This document shows, piece after piece, positions 15,213 through 24,538 of a stretch of 32,206 bases of DNA. The stretch's first letter is position 1; every line of letters begins with the position of its first letter. The notes below the pieces were generated by a model. That model was not told the origin of the DNA. It made no database searches and worked only from the letters and a program-made list of their open reading frames with translations. Made by a program: the position numbers and the translations under genes. The stretch is taken from the NCBI GenBank assembly GCA_027055805.1, contig JALUMR010000089.1, positions 1 through 32,206 on the forward strand. Direction: 5' to 3'. The DNA comes from Campylobacteraceae bacterium (lineage in GTDB: Bacteria > Campylobacterota > Campylobacteria > Campylobacterales > Sulfurovaceae).

Positions 15213-17057
15213 TTATCCTTTAAAATTTTCGTACCAAAGTTGAAAGAGAAAAATTCTCCATAATCTGGTTTTATGGTTGTTATTTCCATTGTAAAAATCA
15301 TCACGTATCTTAATTATATCATAAGAGTTAAATATATCGTCTTTATCTAACCTCTCTTTGTTTACTTGTGCATAAACAAGCTCTTTTAGTTCATTTCGCA
15401 TCCAGGAATCAAAATAAACAGTAAATCCACTCTTAGGTCTATCGAGAAGATTTTTAGGTATATAGGTATGGGCAATCTCTTTTAAAACATATTTTTTAAT
15501 ACCATCTTTTATTTTGATAGAGGAGGGAACCTTTGCCATATAAGAGATGAGTTTTTCATCTAAAAATGGAGTATGAATAGAGATGTTGTTATGGTTGGCT
15601 GCTGAGTAGCTTTTAACCAACTCTCCATCGGTCATGGTTGTTTTAAAGTAAACACCAATAATTTCATCAACAGTTTCATGGTGTCCATTAAAGTCAATCT
15701 CATCAAACGTTGTATAGATAGGTTGGTGATAGCCTTTAATGAGTGATTGTAATTCTTTTTCTCTAAAGGTCATAATTTTAGTTTTGGTCATTTGAGGAAT
15801 ATTTTTAGCAGAAAGTATGGAGAGTAGTTTTTCACATTTTGTTGGAAGGTTGTTGATGTCTCTCAAAAGGGGAAGTGCCTCAATATTTACATTTTTTAAT
15901 GGATTTATGAGAGCTTTTCTTATGCTATAGGGGAGTGATATAATGCGATTAAAAAAATGAACATCATCTGCAGTTGCAAAGACTTCATCTCCTCCATCAC
16001 CTATAAATAGATGCTCTATGCCCTCTGCTTTTATCATCTCTGTAGTTAAGAGTGTTGGTGCAGCTGCATGGTCAGAAAAAGGCTCATCATAAATTTCAGA
16101 GAGCTTAGGGATAATGTTTGTAACATCTTTAGCTGTAAAATAGTGTTCATGATGTTTTGTTCCTAAATGAGCAGCGATTGCTTTTGCATGAGGTGCTTCA
16201 TTTATGTTGTCATCTTCAAAACCAATAGTAAATGTTTCAAGATTGTAGTCACTTCTATTTTTAAGTAGAGCAGCAATGGTTGAGCTGTCATATCCACCAC
16301 TTAAAGAGAGAGAAACAGTTTTATGGTCTATTTCAGATTTTTTAATGGCAGAGACGAGTAATGCTTCTGCATCAGTTATAATTTTAGTTTCAATTTCAGA
16401 TTCATCTAAAGGGAATTTTTTAGTGTCATATTCAGACTCCAAGCTCCAATAAGTCGTGTTAAAGTGTTCTTTTTTTCTCAAGTCAAAGTTGGTAGATGTT
16501 CCAGATTTGACTTTATAGCAATCTTTTAAAATGGTGTTGGGTTGTATAACTGAGCCGAATTGTAAATAGTTTGCTACTGAATCTATACGAATGGTAGGCA
16601 TAAAATTAGGAGCATTTTTAAAATCATTTATTCGACTACCAAAAACAATAAGCTCTTCAGAGAAATAATAACTTAAAGGAATTAATCCAATTTTATCTTT
16701 ATATAAAATCAAGTATTTGTTAACTTTATCAAAAATGATAAGCGTGAAGTCTCCTTCTAAATATTTAATTAGATCCTTCCCCCATACCAAATAGGCTTGG
16801 TTGATAAGGTCAATGGTAGCTAGGGAGTTGTTTGAAATATTAAGCTTTGAAATCAAGAAAGACCTATTTGAAACTCTTCCATTGAAAAGTAGTAAGGTCT
16901 CTTTATTGTCAATAGATTTAGACTCTTTATGTTTAGTATAGGATAAAAATATATTATACTCTTGATATTTATAATAATAAGTCTTTTTATGATGAACATT
17001 ACTCTCTATAGAAAAATCATTTTTTCTGTAATCAATAAATCCAAAAAAGTTTTGCAT
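15213..17057 (-). CDS. AsnB-like amidotransferase homologue lacking the glutaminase Cys
   Basis: The 614-residue protein has the two-domain layout of asparagine synthetase B. The C-terminal synthetase part is intact: the PP-loop SGGYDSS at 253-259, FTIGFEDD with NEAPHA, the DEPFSDHAA block (about 329-337), GDGGDEVFA (about 354-362) and PKSGFT near the C-terminus. The N-terminal glutaminase domain is degenerate. It begins MQNFFGF in place of MCGIVGF, so the Cys2 nucleophile is missing; FNG (58-60) remains, but the HRGPD and SDTE signatures are gone. The start is firm because AAAGGA precedes this ATG. The enzyme may use free ammonia, rely on another glutaminase, or catalyse a different ATP-dependent ligation, as beta-lactam synthetase does. 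In polysaccharide loci AsnB homologues usually amidate uronic acids. It is the first gene of a minus-strand run. Confidence 0.85.
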   Translation of the reverse strand: MQNFFGFIDYRKNDFSIESNVHHKKTYYYKYQEYNIFLSYTKHKESKSIDNKETLLLFNGRVSNRSFLISKLNISNNSLATIDLINQAYLVWGKDLIKYLEGDFTLIIFDKVNKYLILYKDKIGLIPLSYYFSEELIVFGSRINDFKNAPNFMPTIRIDSVANYLQFGSVIQPNTILKDCYKVKSGTSTNFDLRKKEHFNTTYWSLESEYDTKKFPLDESEIETKIITDAEALLVSAIKKSEIDHKTVSLSLSGGYDSSTIAALLKNRSDYNLETFTIGFEDDNINEAPHAKAIAAHLGTKHHEHYFTAKDVTNIIPKLSEIYDEPFSDHAAAPTLLTTEMIKAEGIEHLFIGDGGDEVFATADDVHFFNRIISLPYSIRKALINPLKNVNIEALPLLRDINNLPTKCEKLLSILSAKNIPQMTKTKIMTFREKELQSLIKGYHQPIYTTFDEIDFNGHHETVDEIIGVYFKTTMTDGELVKSYSAANHNNISIHTPFLDEKLISYMAKVPSSIKIKDGIKKYVLKEIAHTYIPKNLLDRPKSGFTVYFDSWMRNELKELVYAQVNKERLDKDDIFNSYDIIKIRDDFYNGNNNHKTRLWRIFLFQLWYENFKG

Positions 17058-17081
17058 TGATATCCTTTCTTTCGTGGCATA

Positions 17082-17087
17082 ATTCTA
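17082..17087 (-). promoter_or_regulatory. Extended -10 promoter for the AsnB-like operon
   Basis: On the minus strand TGTTAGAAT fits an extended -10, giving a leader of about 18 bases before the ATG at 17057. This resembles the first MBOAT promoter (TGTTACAAT) in both sequence and leader length. The rest of this 156-base divergent spacer (17058-17213) is almost pure A and T; the plus-strand promoter in it could not be placed with confidence. Confidence 0.4.
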
Positions 17088-17213
17088 ACATAAATAATCA
17101 AAAAATAATATAAAAAAAAGCTTATCTATGAGATAATATCTTATAAAATAAAAAAAAAGGTAAAAAATATTAATAATAATACTAATTTAAATAATTTATA
17201 TATTTTTAAGTGG

Positions 17214-18494
17214 ATGCTAAAGCGATTTGGATTTATTAAAAGTATATTTTTTCAAATAATTGATAAGTTGATTTATCAAGAGCAGTCTCAGTTTCTGCTT
17301 CACTTTTGGCGTGGACATCGTACGCCATTTCAAAGCATATTGTTTTACAACCGTTTTGGTCGAATTTTATTTGCAGGGAAAGAGTTTATGGCTTTCTTAA
17401 GCAAAGGAAAATTGATAAAAAAAAACATTCGTTTAGAAGGTTATGAAGAGATAGAGCGTGATTTTAGAAAGGGAGATTACACTTACTTATATCCTATCTC
17501 ACCAATGGTGGACAGAAGAATTGAACCCATTGAAGAGAGCTATTTAAGAAAAATTGAAAACTCTTTAGAGTTAGCTTATATTATGGAAAACAATATTTTT
17601 GATAAAACAGAGGAGTGGGATAGGGTTACCGATGTATTTAAGTCACTTTTTTTTAAAGATGATGGAGAGATAGACCCAGCTAAACTTAGTCAATTTAGAG
17701 CCACCTCTAAGCGTTGTGAAGAGGTTTTTGGTGACCAGTTTTACTATGTAGACCAAGATGTCGGTTATACCAAAGCTTATCTGAAAGCGATTGATTTGAT
17801 TTTAGAGTATCATCGTTATTCAAAAGTGATAAAAAAAGAGTTATTATCATCTGTTTCTGAGAGTAAAGTTGGAGGAAGTGCTTCTGTTTTCTATAGAGGA
17901 CAGTACTTAAGTGAAAAGCTTCTTTTCCATACTTTAATGGTTAATGATATTACTACACATATAGATTTTGATAAAAATAAGCGTAATGTTATTGTGGATA
18001 TCGGTTCAGGTTATGGGGGCTTAGATAGATTGCTCTCTTATTATATTCCAAATGCTTGTTTTGTTTTGGTTGATTTACCAGAGACGCTACTTTTGACCTC
18101 TTACTATATGGAACATAATTTTCCAAATAAAAAGATAGCACTTTTAAGTGATATTGCTGACAGATTAGATGAGTTTGATGCTTTGGTTTTAGAATATGAC
18201 TTTATTCTTGTGCCTCCTTCTGTTGTTGAAAAAATATCAACAGCGACTGTAGATTTGGTCGTAAATAGTGCCTCTTTAGGATTTATGCAGCAAGATTATG
18301 TGCGTTATTATCTCGAACATATCTATCGTATATTACGTACTAGAGGACATTTTTATTCACTGAACAAAGAGTATAATGACCATTTAGGAATTGGTTTTTA
18401 CTCTTGGGACTTCAAAGGTTCATACTTAACAAAATTGATGGAGTACAACAACCGTTTCTCTTATGCTCAATGGTTAGGAGAGAAGGTTGACTAA
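17214..18494 (+). CDS. Putative sugar O-methyltransferase (NanM-like)
   Basis: A 426-residue protein that matches the putative sugar O-methyltransferase family (NanM type). It has a long N-terminal helical part. A SAM-binding core follows: VDIGSGYGGLDRLLSYY (about 263-279), VDLPETLLLTSYY (about 287-299), and a late NSASLGFM (about 347-354) before YRILRTRGHFYSLN. These proteins methylate sugars of surface polysaccharides in the cytoplasm, probably on activated or lipid-linked precursors. It starts a plus-strand run of three genes; the next gene begins a few bases after its stop. The ribosome binding site is poor (AAGTGG directly before the ATG), so the true start could lie a little further downstream. 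Domain identification is from motif memory. Confidence 0.72.
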   Translation: MLKRFGFIKSIFFQIIDKLIYQEQSQFLLHFWRGHRTPFQSILFYNRFGRILFAGKEFMAFLSKGKLIKKNIRLEGYEEIERDFRKGDYTYLYPISPMVDRRIEPIEESYLRKIENSLELAYIMENNIFDKTEEWDRVTDVFKSLFFKDDGEIDPAKLSQFRATSKRCEEVFGDQFYYVDQDVGYTKAYLKAIDLILEYHRYSKVIKKELLSSVSESKVGGSASVFYRGQYLSEKLLFHTLMVNDITTHIDFDKNKRNVIVDIGSGYGGLDRLLSYYIPNACFVLVDLPETLLLTSYYMEHNFPNKKIALLSDIADRLDEFDALVLEYDFILVPPSVVEKISTATVDLVVNSASLGFMQQDYVRYYLEHIYRILRTRGHFYSLNKEYNDHLGIGFYSWDFKGSYLTKLMEYNNRFSYAQWLGEKVD

Positions 18495-18498
18495 TGTG

Positions 18499-19596
18499 AT
18501 GAAAGAAGAAAAATTATTTGTAGGTGTTATTGATAGACTCGTCATGGGTGGAGCTGAACGCATGATGGTAAATATTTTAAACTATTTTGTTGCAGATGGT
18601 AAAGAGGTTCATCTGGTTATTTTTAGTCATAGGGGAGCTTTAACAGATTTACTTGATGAGCGTATAGTGATACATGATTTAGAGATGCTCTCTGTAGCTA
18701 AAGGGATGCCCAAGTGTCTTAAAAAACTTAAAAGTTTAAAACCAGATATTGTTTTTTCAGGTACGGCTCATGTCAATATTGCTTTGGCACCTTTTATTCC
18801 TATAATGAAAATGTTTTTGCCACAAACACGTTGGATAGCTCGTGAGACAAACCTTGCAAGTATGAAGAATAAGAAGCAGAAGTATCCTAAGGTGTTTGAT
18901 TTTTTATATAGAAATGTTTATAAAAACTATAGTACTATCATTGCTCAATCAAAAGATATGCAGGATGATTTGCTTCTTCATTATCCTTCTGCTGGGAAAA
19001 AAAGTATCGTTATAAATAATCCTATTGATATAGATAGAGTTTCGGAACTCTCTAATGAGACTATTTCATATAACTTTGAAGATAAAAAAATAAATTTGAT
19101 AAATGTGGCAATTATGCGTCAGGCAAAACGGCATAATTTGTTGTTGGAGGTTCTATCAAAACTGCCTTTAAATTACAATTTAGTTTTGGTTGGTTCAGGG
19201 GATGAAGAGGAGCATTTAAAACGCTTGGCACAAAGTTTAAACATAGAAGAGCGAGTGACTTTTGAGGGGCATCGGTCAAACCCTTATCCTTATTTGAAAT
19301 CTGCTGATTTGTTTATTCTTACTTCTGAACATGAGGGTTTCCCCAATGTTTTACTAGAAGCAAACAGTTTAGGTCTTCCTCTTGTGGCATTTGCTTGTCC
19401 TGGAGGAATTACAGAGATTATAGAAGAGGGAGAAAATGGTTTTTCTGTCTCTAACGGAGATGTTGATGCTATGGTTAAAACCATAATTAAAGCATCTTCT
19501 TATCCATTTGATAAAGAAAAAATTATTGCTCGTACACGAGAAAGATTTGCTCATAATATTATTTTAGAGCAGTACCGAGAACTCTTTTTCTCTTAA
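18499..19596 (+). CDS. GT4-family glycosyltransferase
   Basis: About 365 residues with the GT-B fold of family GT4. The N-terminal half has VMGGAERMMVNIL, the donor-acceptor cleft motif of this family. The C-terminal half has LVLVGSGDEEEHLKRLA, VTFEGHRSNPYPYLKSADLF and the EX7E nucleotide-sugar motif in EHEGFPNVLLEA. It should add one sugar of the repeat unit on the cytoplasmic side of the membrane; donor and acceptor cannot be told. The frame opens at a TTG at 18487. I prefer the ATG at 18499, though the GTG at 18496 is nine bases from AGAAGG and is equally possible. It sits directly after the methyltransferase gene and 37 bases before the EptA-like gene. Confidence 0.88.
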   Translation: MKEEKLFVGVIDRLVMGGAERMMVNILNYFVADGKEVHLVIFSHRGALTDLLDERIVIHDLEMLSVAKGMPKCLKKLKSLKPDIVFSGTAHVNIALAPFIPIMKMFLPQTRWIARETNLASMKNKKQKYPKVFDFLYRNVYKNYSTIIAQSKDMQDDLLLHYPSAGKKSIVINNPIDIDRVSELSNETISYNFEDKKINLINVAIMRQAKRHNLLLEVLSKLPLNYNLVLVGSGDEEEHLKRLAQSLNIEERVTFEGHRSNPYPYLKSADLFILTSEHEGFPNVLLEANSLGLPLVAFACPGGITEIIEEGENGFSVSNGDVDAMVKTIIKASSYPFDKEKIIARTRERFAHNIILEQYRELFFS

Positions 19597-19633
19597 ATAT
19601 GAAAAAAATAAATAAACAACAAGGACAACAACA

Positions 19634-21265
19634 ATGAGAGTAAAATTAGGATTAATTTTTATTATTTTAGTAATTTTTGAAATAGTAGTATTTGAAAACT
19701 TTATTGATAAAATGATGTATCTGTTTGATACGAAAAGCTTGGCTATAGCATCTTTTTATCTATTGGTAACTTTTATAGGATTTTTAAGTATAACACTGCT
19801 CTTTTTTATACGTAATAAAATCATATTTTTCTTCTTTTATCTATTTCTATTTTTCACCTATAGTATAGATTTGGTTTATAAAAACATTAATACAGAGGGC
19901 TTTTCACTCAATGACCTAAGTATCGCACTGGCTCAAGCTGATGCTTTTGGGTTAGATGCTTTATCTACCTATGCAGATGCGATTGAACAGGCAGGAGTAG
20001 TAATGCTTCTCTTTACGATTTTTGTTTTTATAATAAGAAAGATAATTGTTAAAAACAGGCTTTTTATCTCGTTAAAATGGGTTCTTTCTACATTGATTAT
20101 TGCTTTTTTACTCTCTTATCTTATTTTGTATCGAACGACAGGTGCAACACAAACACGACCAACAAATTTAAAAATTGCAAATCTATTTATCTACTCTTTT
20201 ACAAATAGTCTCTATTATGGAGAACGAGAAAAACTGACAAAAGAGCCAGTAAATGCATCAGTCTACAAAAATATTATTTTAATTGTTGATGAGAGTATAG
20301 GAGGAAAATACCTTGGTATTAATGGCTACGATAAAGAGACCACTCCCTATTTGAAGTCCATTAAAGGGAGTTATGTAAACCTAGGTTTGGCATCATCTGC
20401 AGCGAATGCTTCTGATAGTAGTAATATTTTGTTGATGAGTGGTTTGCAGTTGAGTGACCTACCTGATAAAGAGAACAACTCGTTAAAACAAGCAATGATT
20501 TTTCAATATGGAAAAAAGGCTGGATACATGACCCATTATCTATCTGGACAAAGTATGGGGGATTATTTGCAGAACCATATGAGTAAATATGACCTACCCT
20601 ATATTGATACTTTTATGCAACCTAAAGGGGAGTATGTTCTTAAGGAGATGCCTGAAGAAGATATTATAAAAGCAACGAAGAAAATACTAAAAAACTCAAA
20701 GAAAAACTTTATATATATGCTTAAACATGGTGCCCATTTTCAATGGGAACATAGTTATCCTGAGACAGAAAAGTACTTTTTACCAACGTTGGGGGGTGAT
20801 TCAGATGCTTTATCTTTAGATAAAAAAGAGTATGCTTTAAACTCTTATCGTAATGCTGTTCGTTATAACGTTGACCTATTTTTTAAACATCTACTTCAAG
20901 AAATAGATTTTAAAAACTTAAAAGATACCCTTATTATTTATACTTCTGACCATGGACAATCTATTTTAGAAGAGGGAAGAACCTCTACTCATGGTGACAG
21001 TAAAAATCCTCCTCTTACACAAGGAGTTGTACCACTTTTACTTTTTTCGACCAAAGACAACAGTACACTTAAAGATTTCTCTTTTTCAAAAGACATATAT
21101 TCTCATTATCAAATTTTTCCAACCATTATAAAACTAATGGGTTATGAAACTAAAGATAAGAGTTTTTTTGATATAAACAAAGAAAATTCAAAACAAGTTT
21201 TTGTATCAGGAGATCTTTTTGGACGAGTTGCTCTTCAAAAGAATGATATACATGAGAAGAGATAG
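19634..21265 (+). CDS. EptA-like membrane phosphoethanolamine transferase/sulfatase-family protein
   Basis: The 543-residue protein has five or so N-terminal membrane helices (about 5-21, 36-58, 63-85, 120-137 and 148-166). These are followed by a periplasmic domain of the alkaline phosphatase/sulfatase superfamily. Metal-site motifs can be read: IVDES (217-221), GYDKETTPYL (231-240), LKHGAHFQWEHSYP near 363-376, and SDHGQS at 438-443 with Asp439 and His440. The order matches EptA-type phosphoethanolamine transferases. Where these have a catalytic Thr, this protein reads SSAANASDSSN (254-264), so the nucleophile may be a Ser or may have been lost. A phospho-substituent transfer onto the polymer or lipid A is likely. 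AAGGA eight bases before the ATG supports the start. It is the last gene of the plus-strand run. Confidence 0.75.
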   Translation: MRVKLGLIFIILVIFEIVVFENFIDKMMYLFDTKSLAIASFYLLVTFIGFLSITLLFFIRNKIIFFFFYLFLFFTYSIDLVYKNINTEGFSLNDLSIALAQADAFGLDALSTYADAIEQAGVVMLLFTIFVFIIRKIIVKNRLFISLKWVLSTLIIAFLLSYLILYRTTGATQTRPTNLKIANLFIYSFTNSLYYGEREKLTKEPVNASVYKNIILIVDESIGGKYLGINGYDKETTPYLKSIKGSYVNLGLASSAANASDSSNILLMSGLQLSDLPDKENNSLKQAMIFQYGKKAGYMTHYLSGQSMGDYLQNHMSKYDLPYIDTFMQPKGEYVLKEMPEEDIIKATKKILKNSKKNFIYMLKHGAHFQWEHSYPETEKYFLPTLGGDSDALSLDKKEYALNSYRNAVRYNVDLFFKHLLQEIDFKNLKDTLIIYTSDHGQSILEEGRTSTHGDSKNPPLTQGVVPLLLFSTKDNSTLKDFSFSKDIYSHYQIFPTIIKLMGYETKDKSFFDINKENSKQVFVSGDLFGRVALQKNDIHEKR

Positions 21266-21295
21266 AGCTTTTACTTTAGAGTTTCTACTTTATTT

Positions 21296-21323
21296 AGAAA
21301 GATAGGATTACTCCCATCTTTCT
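21296..21323. terminator. Possible hairpin between convergent genes
   Basis: AGAAAGAT (21296-21303) pairs with ATCTTTCT (21316-21323); inside it GGA pairs with TCC around a TTAC loop, with one A-C mismatch. The hairpin covers the stop codon of the asnB gene, and no T-run follows on either strand, so the call is weak. Confidence 0.3.
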
Positions 21324-23221
21324 CTCCAAGAGACATACATAATTATCATCCAAATAAAAGTTGGATTGTCAATTTGTCCTCTTTTTAATTTTTCTATCAC
21401 TTCCTTGAGTACCTCTTCTTTAAATAGTGCATCTTGTTTTAGTAAATTACTCTCTAAAGCTTCTAGTGCTTTTGGTTTTAGCTCGTTTAGTAACCATGAT
21501 TTTAATGGTATGGTGAAACCTGCTTTTGGTTTGTCGGTCATCTCTGTGGGTATATACTTTTTTAGTACTTCTCTTAAAAGGTATTTACCTTTAGCATTTT
21601 TATATTTTAGCTCACTTGGAACCCGTGCCATATATTCGGCTAGTTTGTGGTCTAAAAGGGGTTCACGACCCTCTAATGAGACAGACATGGAGGCTCTATC
21701 TACTTTACATAGAACATCATCAAGCATAAATGTTTTATAGTCAATTGCCATCATTTGGCTTGAACTGTCTAGTTTTTCAAGTTTTTGAAAATCGTTAAAA
21801 TAGGTACTCTCAAAATTTTTAAATTTTCCATCTACCAAAGCTCTATCTAAAAACTCTGCTTCTACTTTAGAACTGGCTCGTATAAACATCTCTTGTTGCG
21901 TCTGGGCATTCATCATGTTTTTAAATTTGTTAAATTTGTCAACAATATTACTTTGTCTCTTTGATTTTGGTAAGAGTGAGTTTAGTAAAAGAACAGATTT
22001 TTCAGAGAGTAGATTAACAGAAGTTTTTAAAATATGATGTTTTATTTTAGAGGATTTTATTTTGAGTACTCTATTGATAGCAAAATATTTACTGTAGCCA
22101 AGGAAAACTTCATCCCCTCCATCAGCAGAGAGGGCTACGGTTACTTTTTTTCGTGCAAGGTTAGAAACCAGCATGGTAGGAAGAGCAGAATCGTCAGCAA
22201 AGGGTTCATCGTAATAAAAGGCTAGGTCATCTATAAGCTTTAGCATATCTTGTTGGGTACAATACTCTTCTGTATGGTTTGTTCCAAGATATTGGGCAAT
22301 TTTTTTGGCATCATTGGCTTCGTTAAACTCTTTTTTCTCAAACCCAATGGTGAATGTGTTTAGTTTCTCTTTTTTTCCTTTTTGTAGCAGGGAAGTAACC
22401 ATAGAACTGTCATACCCACCACTTAGGAAAACCCCTACAGGAACATCAGAGACCATTCTTAGATTTGTAGCCGTAGAGAGTAGAGATTCAATATCCTCTA
22501 CTATCTCATCTTCACTTTTTGTATGTTTACTCATAAGATAAAAGTCATTAATGTCCCAGTATTTATGTGTTTCAAAACAGTTTGACTCTAAATTATACTC
22601 TATATAGTGTCCTGGTTTTAATTTGAAACACTCTTTATAGATGGTGTGAGGCGTTGGAATATAGGCAAACTGGAAATAGAAAGGAAGAATCTCTTTGTTT
22701 ATCTCTTTTGAAAAACTTGGATGTTGATGAAAGGACTTAATCTCTGAGGAGAAGAGAAAAGTGTTTTCTGATACATGGTAGTAGAGTGGTTTTACACCAG
22801 CTCGGTCTCTAAGTAAAAAGAGTCTCTTTTTTAGTTGGTCATAGATAACAAAGGCAAACATACCCGTAAATTTCTCAACAGAGTCAATACCCCATTCTTT
22901 ATAGGCGTAGAGTATAACCTCTGTGTCGGAGTTAGAGACAAAGGTATGTCCTAAAGTGACTAACTCTTCTTTTATCTCTTGAAAATTATAGACTTCCCCA
23001 TTAAAAATAAGTATGTAGTTCTCACATGAGCTAACAAAAGGTTGATGAGCATGAGAGGAGGTATCTTGGATAGAGAGTCTATTGTGTCCAAGGTGAACAC
23101 CTGTAGTCTCATCAATATAAATACCCGAGTCATCAGGTCCTCTATGTTTTTGTATTTGAACCATTTTGCTTAAAATATTTTCTTCTTTGGTTTTGGAAAC
23201 AAAACCGACTATACCACACAT
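21308..23221 (-). CDS. asnB: Asparagine synthetase B-type glutamine amidotransferase, complete
   Basis: A 637-residue protein with every AsnB signature. It starts MCGIVGF with Cys2 as the glutaminase nucleophile, then HRGPDDSG (26-33), NRLSIQD (47-53), FNGEVYN (73-79) and SNSDTE (96-101). The synthetase PP-loop is SGGYDSS (267-273), followed by DEPFADDSALP and DGGDEVFLGYSKY. AsnB-type enzymes in polysaccharide loci often amidate a sugar acid rather than make asparagine; which applies here cannot be told from sequence. It overlaps the GT4 gene upstream by 13 bases, so the two are coupled, which favours a role in repeat-unit assembly. AAGGAGA precedes the ATG. It is the intact counterpart of the Cys-less homologue at 15213-17057. 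Confidence 0.9.
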   Translation of the reverse strand: MCGIVGFVSKTKEENILSKMVQIQKHRGPDDSGIYIDETTGVHLGHNRLSIQDTSSHAHQPFVSSCENYILIFNGEVYNFQEIKEELVTLGHTFVSNSDTEVILYAYKEWGIDSVEKFTGMFAFVIYDQLKKRLFLLRDRAGVKPLYYHVSENTFLFSSEIKSFHQHPSFSKEINKEILPFYFQFAYIPTPHTIYKECFKLKPGHYIEYNLESNCFETHKYWDINDFYLMSKHTKSEDEIVEDIESLLSTATNLRMVSDVPVGVFLSGGYDSSMVTSLLQKGKKEKLNTFTIGFEKKEFNEANDAKKIAQYLGTNHTEEYCTQQDMLKLIDDLAFYYDEPFADDSALPTMLVSNLARKKVTVALSADGGDEVFLGYSKYFAINRVLKIKSSKIKHHILKTSVNLLSEKSVLLLNSLLPKSKRQSNIVDKFNKFKNMMNAQTQQEMFIRASSKVEAEFLDRALVDGKFKNFESTYFNDFQKLEKLDSSSQMMAIDYKTFMLDDVLCKVDRASMSVSLEGREPLLDHKLAEYMARVPSELKYKNAKGKYLLREVLKKYIPTEMTDKPKAGFTIPLKSWLLNELKPKALEALESNLLKQDALFKEEVLKEVIEKLKRGQIDNPTFIWMIIMYVSWRERWE

Positions 23222-24369
23222 AGGCTCTCCTTGTATTGTGTAATGATTCTTTCTAGTGAGTACTCTTTTGCTTTGAGGGGTCCTCTTTTTTTATAGTTCT
23301 CTTCTAACTCTCTGTTGGTAAAAAATGTATTGATTGCTTTAACTAATGCACTGTTGTCACCAATGGGATAGAGTATTCCATTTTCAGCTATCTCAATATC
23401 TTTTTTTAATTGAAAATTTATATCTGTTGTTGGAGCAAGTATCTCTCTTGGTCCAGAGATACAATCGGTTGAGATAATTGGTGTAGCCGTAATCATCGCT
23501 TCTACGATGACATTGGGGAACCCCTCTCCATTGGATGCCAAAACAAAAACATCTGCTTGGGCAATGTATTTAAACGGATTATCTTTTCTTCCGAGTAGGT
23601 AAACTCTGTTTTTTAACGTATATTTATCAATAGCATCTTCCAGATTTTGTTGCTCTTCACCTTCACCTATAATAATAAGTTCAATAGTATCATCGAGTTG
23701 AGCAAGTGTCTCTATTAAGCTAATTTGTTTTTTTTGAGAAGAGAGTCTACCCACATTTATAATATACTTTTTATCTGGATTAAATATGAAATCGTCTATT
23801 TTCTCATGAGCTAAGTGTTCGATTTTCTCTATATCGTATGGGTTGTTAATCACAGTATAGTTTTTTATATTTGGAACTTCTTTTAAAAACTCCTCTTTCA
23901 TTCTTTGTGCTTTAAAAATAACCAAATCGGCATATTTGTAGAGCAGTTTTATAAGTCTAAGATTGATTTTTGCAGAGAGTGATTGGTTTTTAAAGTGGTT
24001 AATACTAATGACCTCAACTACTTCTACCTTATGATTTGCTCCAAAAACTTTTGCCAGTAGATTGCTAAAATTGGCTCTGTAGATATGGCTTTGAATTAAA
24101 GGTATGTTATTCTCTTTTATATGTTTTTTTAATTTTAATGCCAAGTAGGGAAGGTATAAAAATTTTTTAATATTACTGTCATGTTTTGTTAATTTAGAAA
24201 GATATATGATATTGACCTCTTTAGGTAAGGTATATACATTGTCTTTTTCGATGCAGAGTAGGGTTACTGCTATATTTTGTCTTATTAATTCTGTAATAAT
24301 GACAGAGAGTACTCTTTCTGCCCCTCCAGAAGTCAATGAGTTTATAAAGAGTGTAACGTGTTGTTTCAA
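23209..24369 (-). CDS. GT4-family glycosyltransferase (TTG start)
   Basis: The 386-residue protein is a GT4 glycosyltransferase, with the N-terminal cleft motif SLTSGGAERVLSVI. The C-terminal part has INVGRLSSQKKQISLIET, IIIGEGEEQQNLE, VYLLGRKDNPFKYIAQADVF and the EX7E motif in GEGFPNVIVEA, followed by SGPREIL. It should transfer one sugar to the growing lipid-linked repeat unit. The start codon is TTG, well supported by AAAGGA seven bases upstream. The 3' end overlaps asnB by 13 bases. A very AT-rich spacer (24370-24538) lies upstream with several TATAAT-like boxes, too many to choose one. The weak start may keep its level low. Confidence 0.88.
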   Translation of the reverse strand: MKQHVTLFINSLTSGGAERVLSVIITELIRQNIAVTLLCIEKDNVYTLPKEVNIIYLSKLTKHDSNIKKFLYLPYLALKLKKHIKENNIPLIQSHIYRANFSNLLAKVFGANHKVEVVEVISINHFKNQSLSAKINLRLIKLLYKYADLVIFKAQRMKEEFLKEVPNIKNYTVINNPYDIEKIEHLAHEKIDDFIFNPDKKYIINVGRLSSQKKQISLIETLAQLDDTIELIIIGEGEEQQNLEDAIDKYTLKNRVYLLGRKDNPFKYIAQADVFVLASNGEGFPNVIVEAMITATPIISTDCISGPREILAPTTDINFQLKKDIEIAENGILYPIGDNSALVKAINTFFTNRELEENYKKRGPLKAKEYSLERIITQYKESLCVV

Positions 24370-24498
24370 TATAAAATCCTTTAAATGTAGTAAAGTTAAA
24401 ATAAAATAAATTATTTAATTATAATATAATATTATAAAATCTTTAATTATTGTCCCGTTAAATTGGTAGCTATAAAGTGATACTGTTATGGGAATAGA

Positions 24499-24523
24499 AG
24501 AGAAAGAGTATAACTCTTTCTCT
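24499..24523 (-). terminator. Terminator hairpin of the first PPC-repeat gene
   Basis: AGAGAAAGAGT (24499-24509) and ACTCTTTCTCT (24513-24523) form an 11 bp perfect stem with a 3-base loop, just after the stop of the gene at 24539. The same stem core follows the two paralogous genes. No T-run follows on the minus strand. Confidence 0.55.
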
Positions 24524-24538
24524 ATGATAGTGAGGATA

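Noticed and set aside
17123-17137. Small inverted repeat TTATCT-ATG-AGATAA in the divergent spacer
   Set aside because: Six-base arms in almost pure AT sequence are expected by chance.
21366-21740. Open frame of 124 residues on the plus strand
   Set aside because: It lies wholly antisense to the well-supported asnB gene, and its Ser/Leu/Phe-rich product looks like a shadow.
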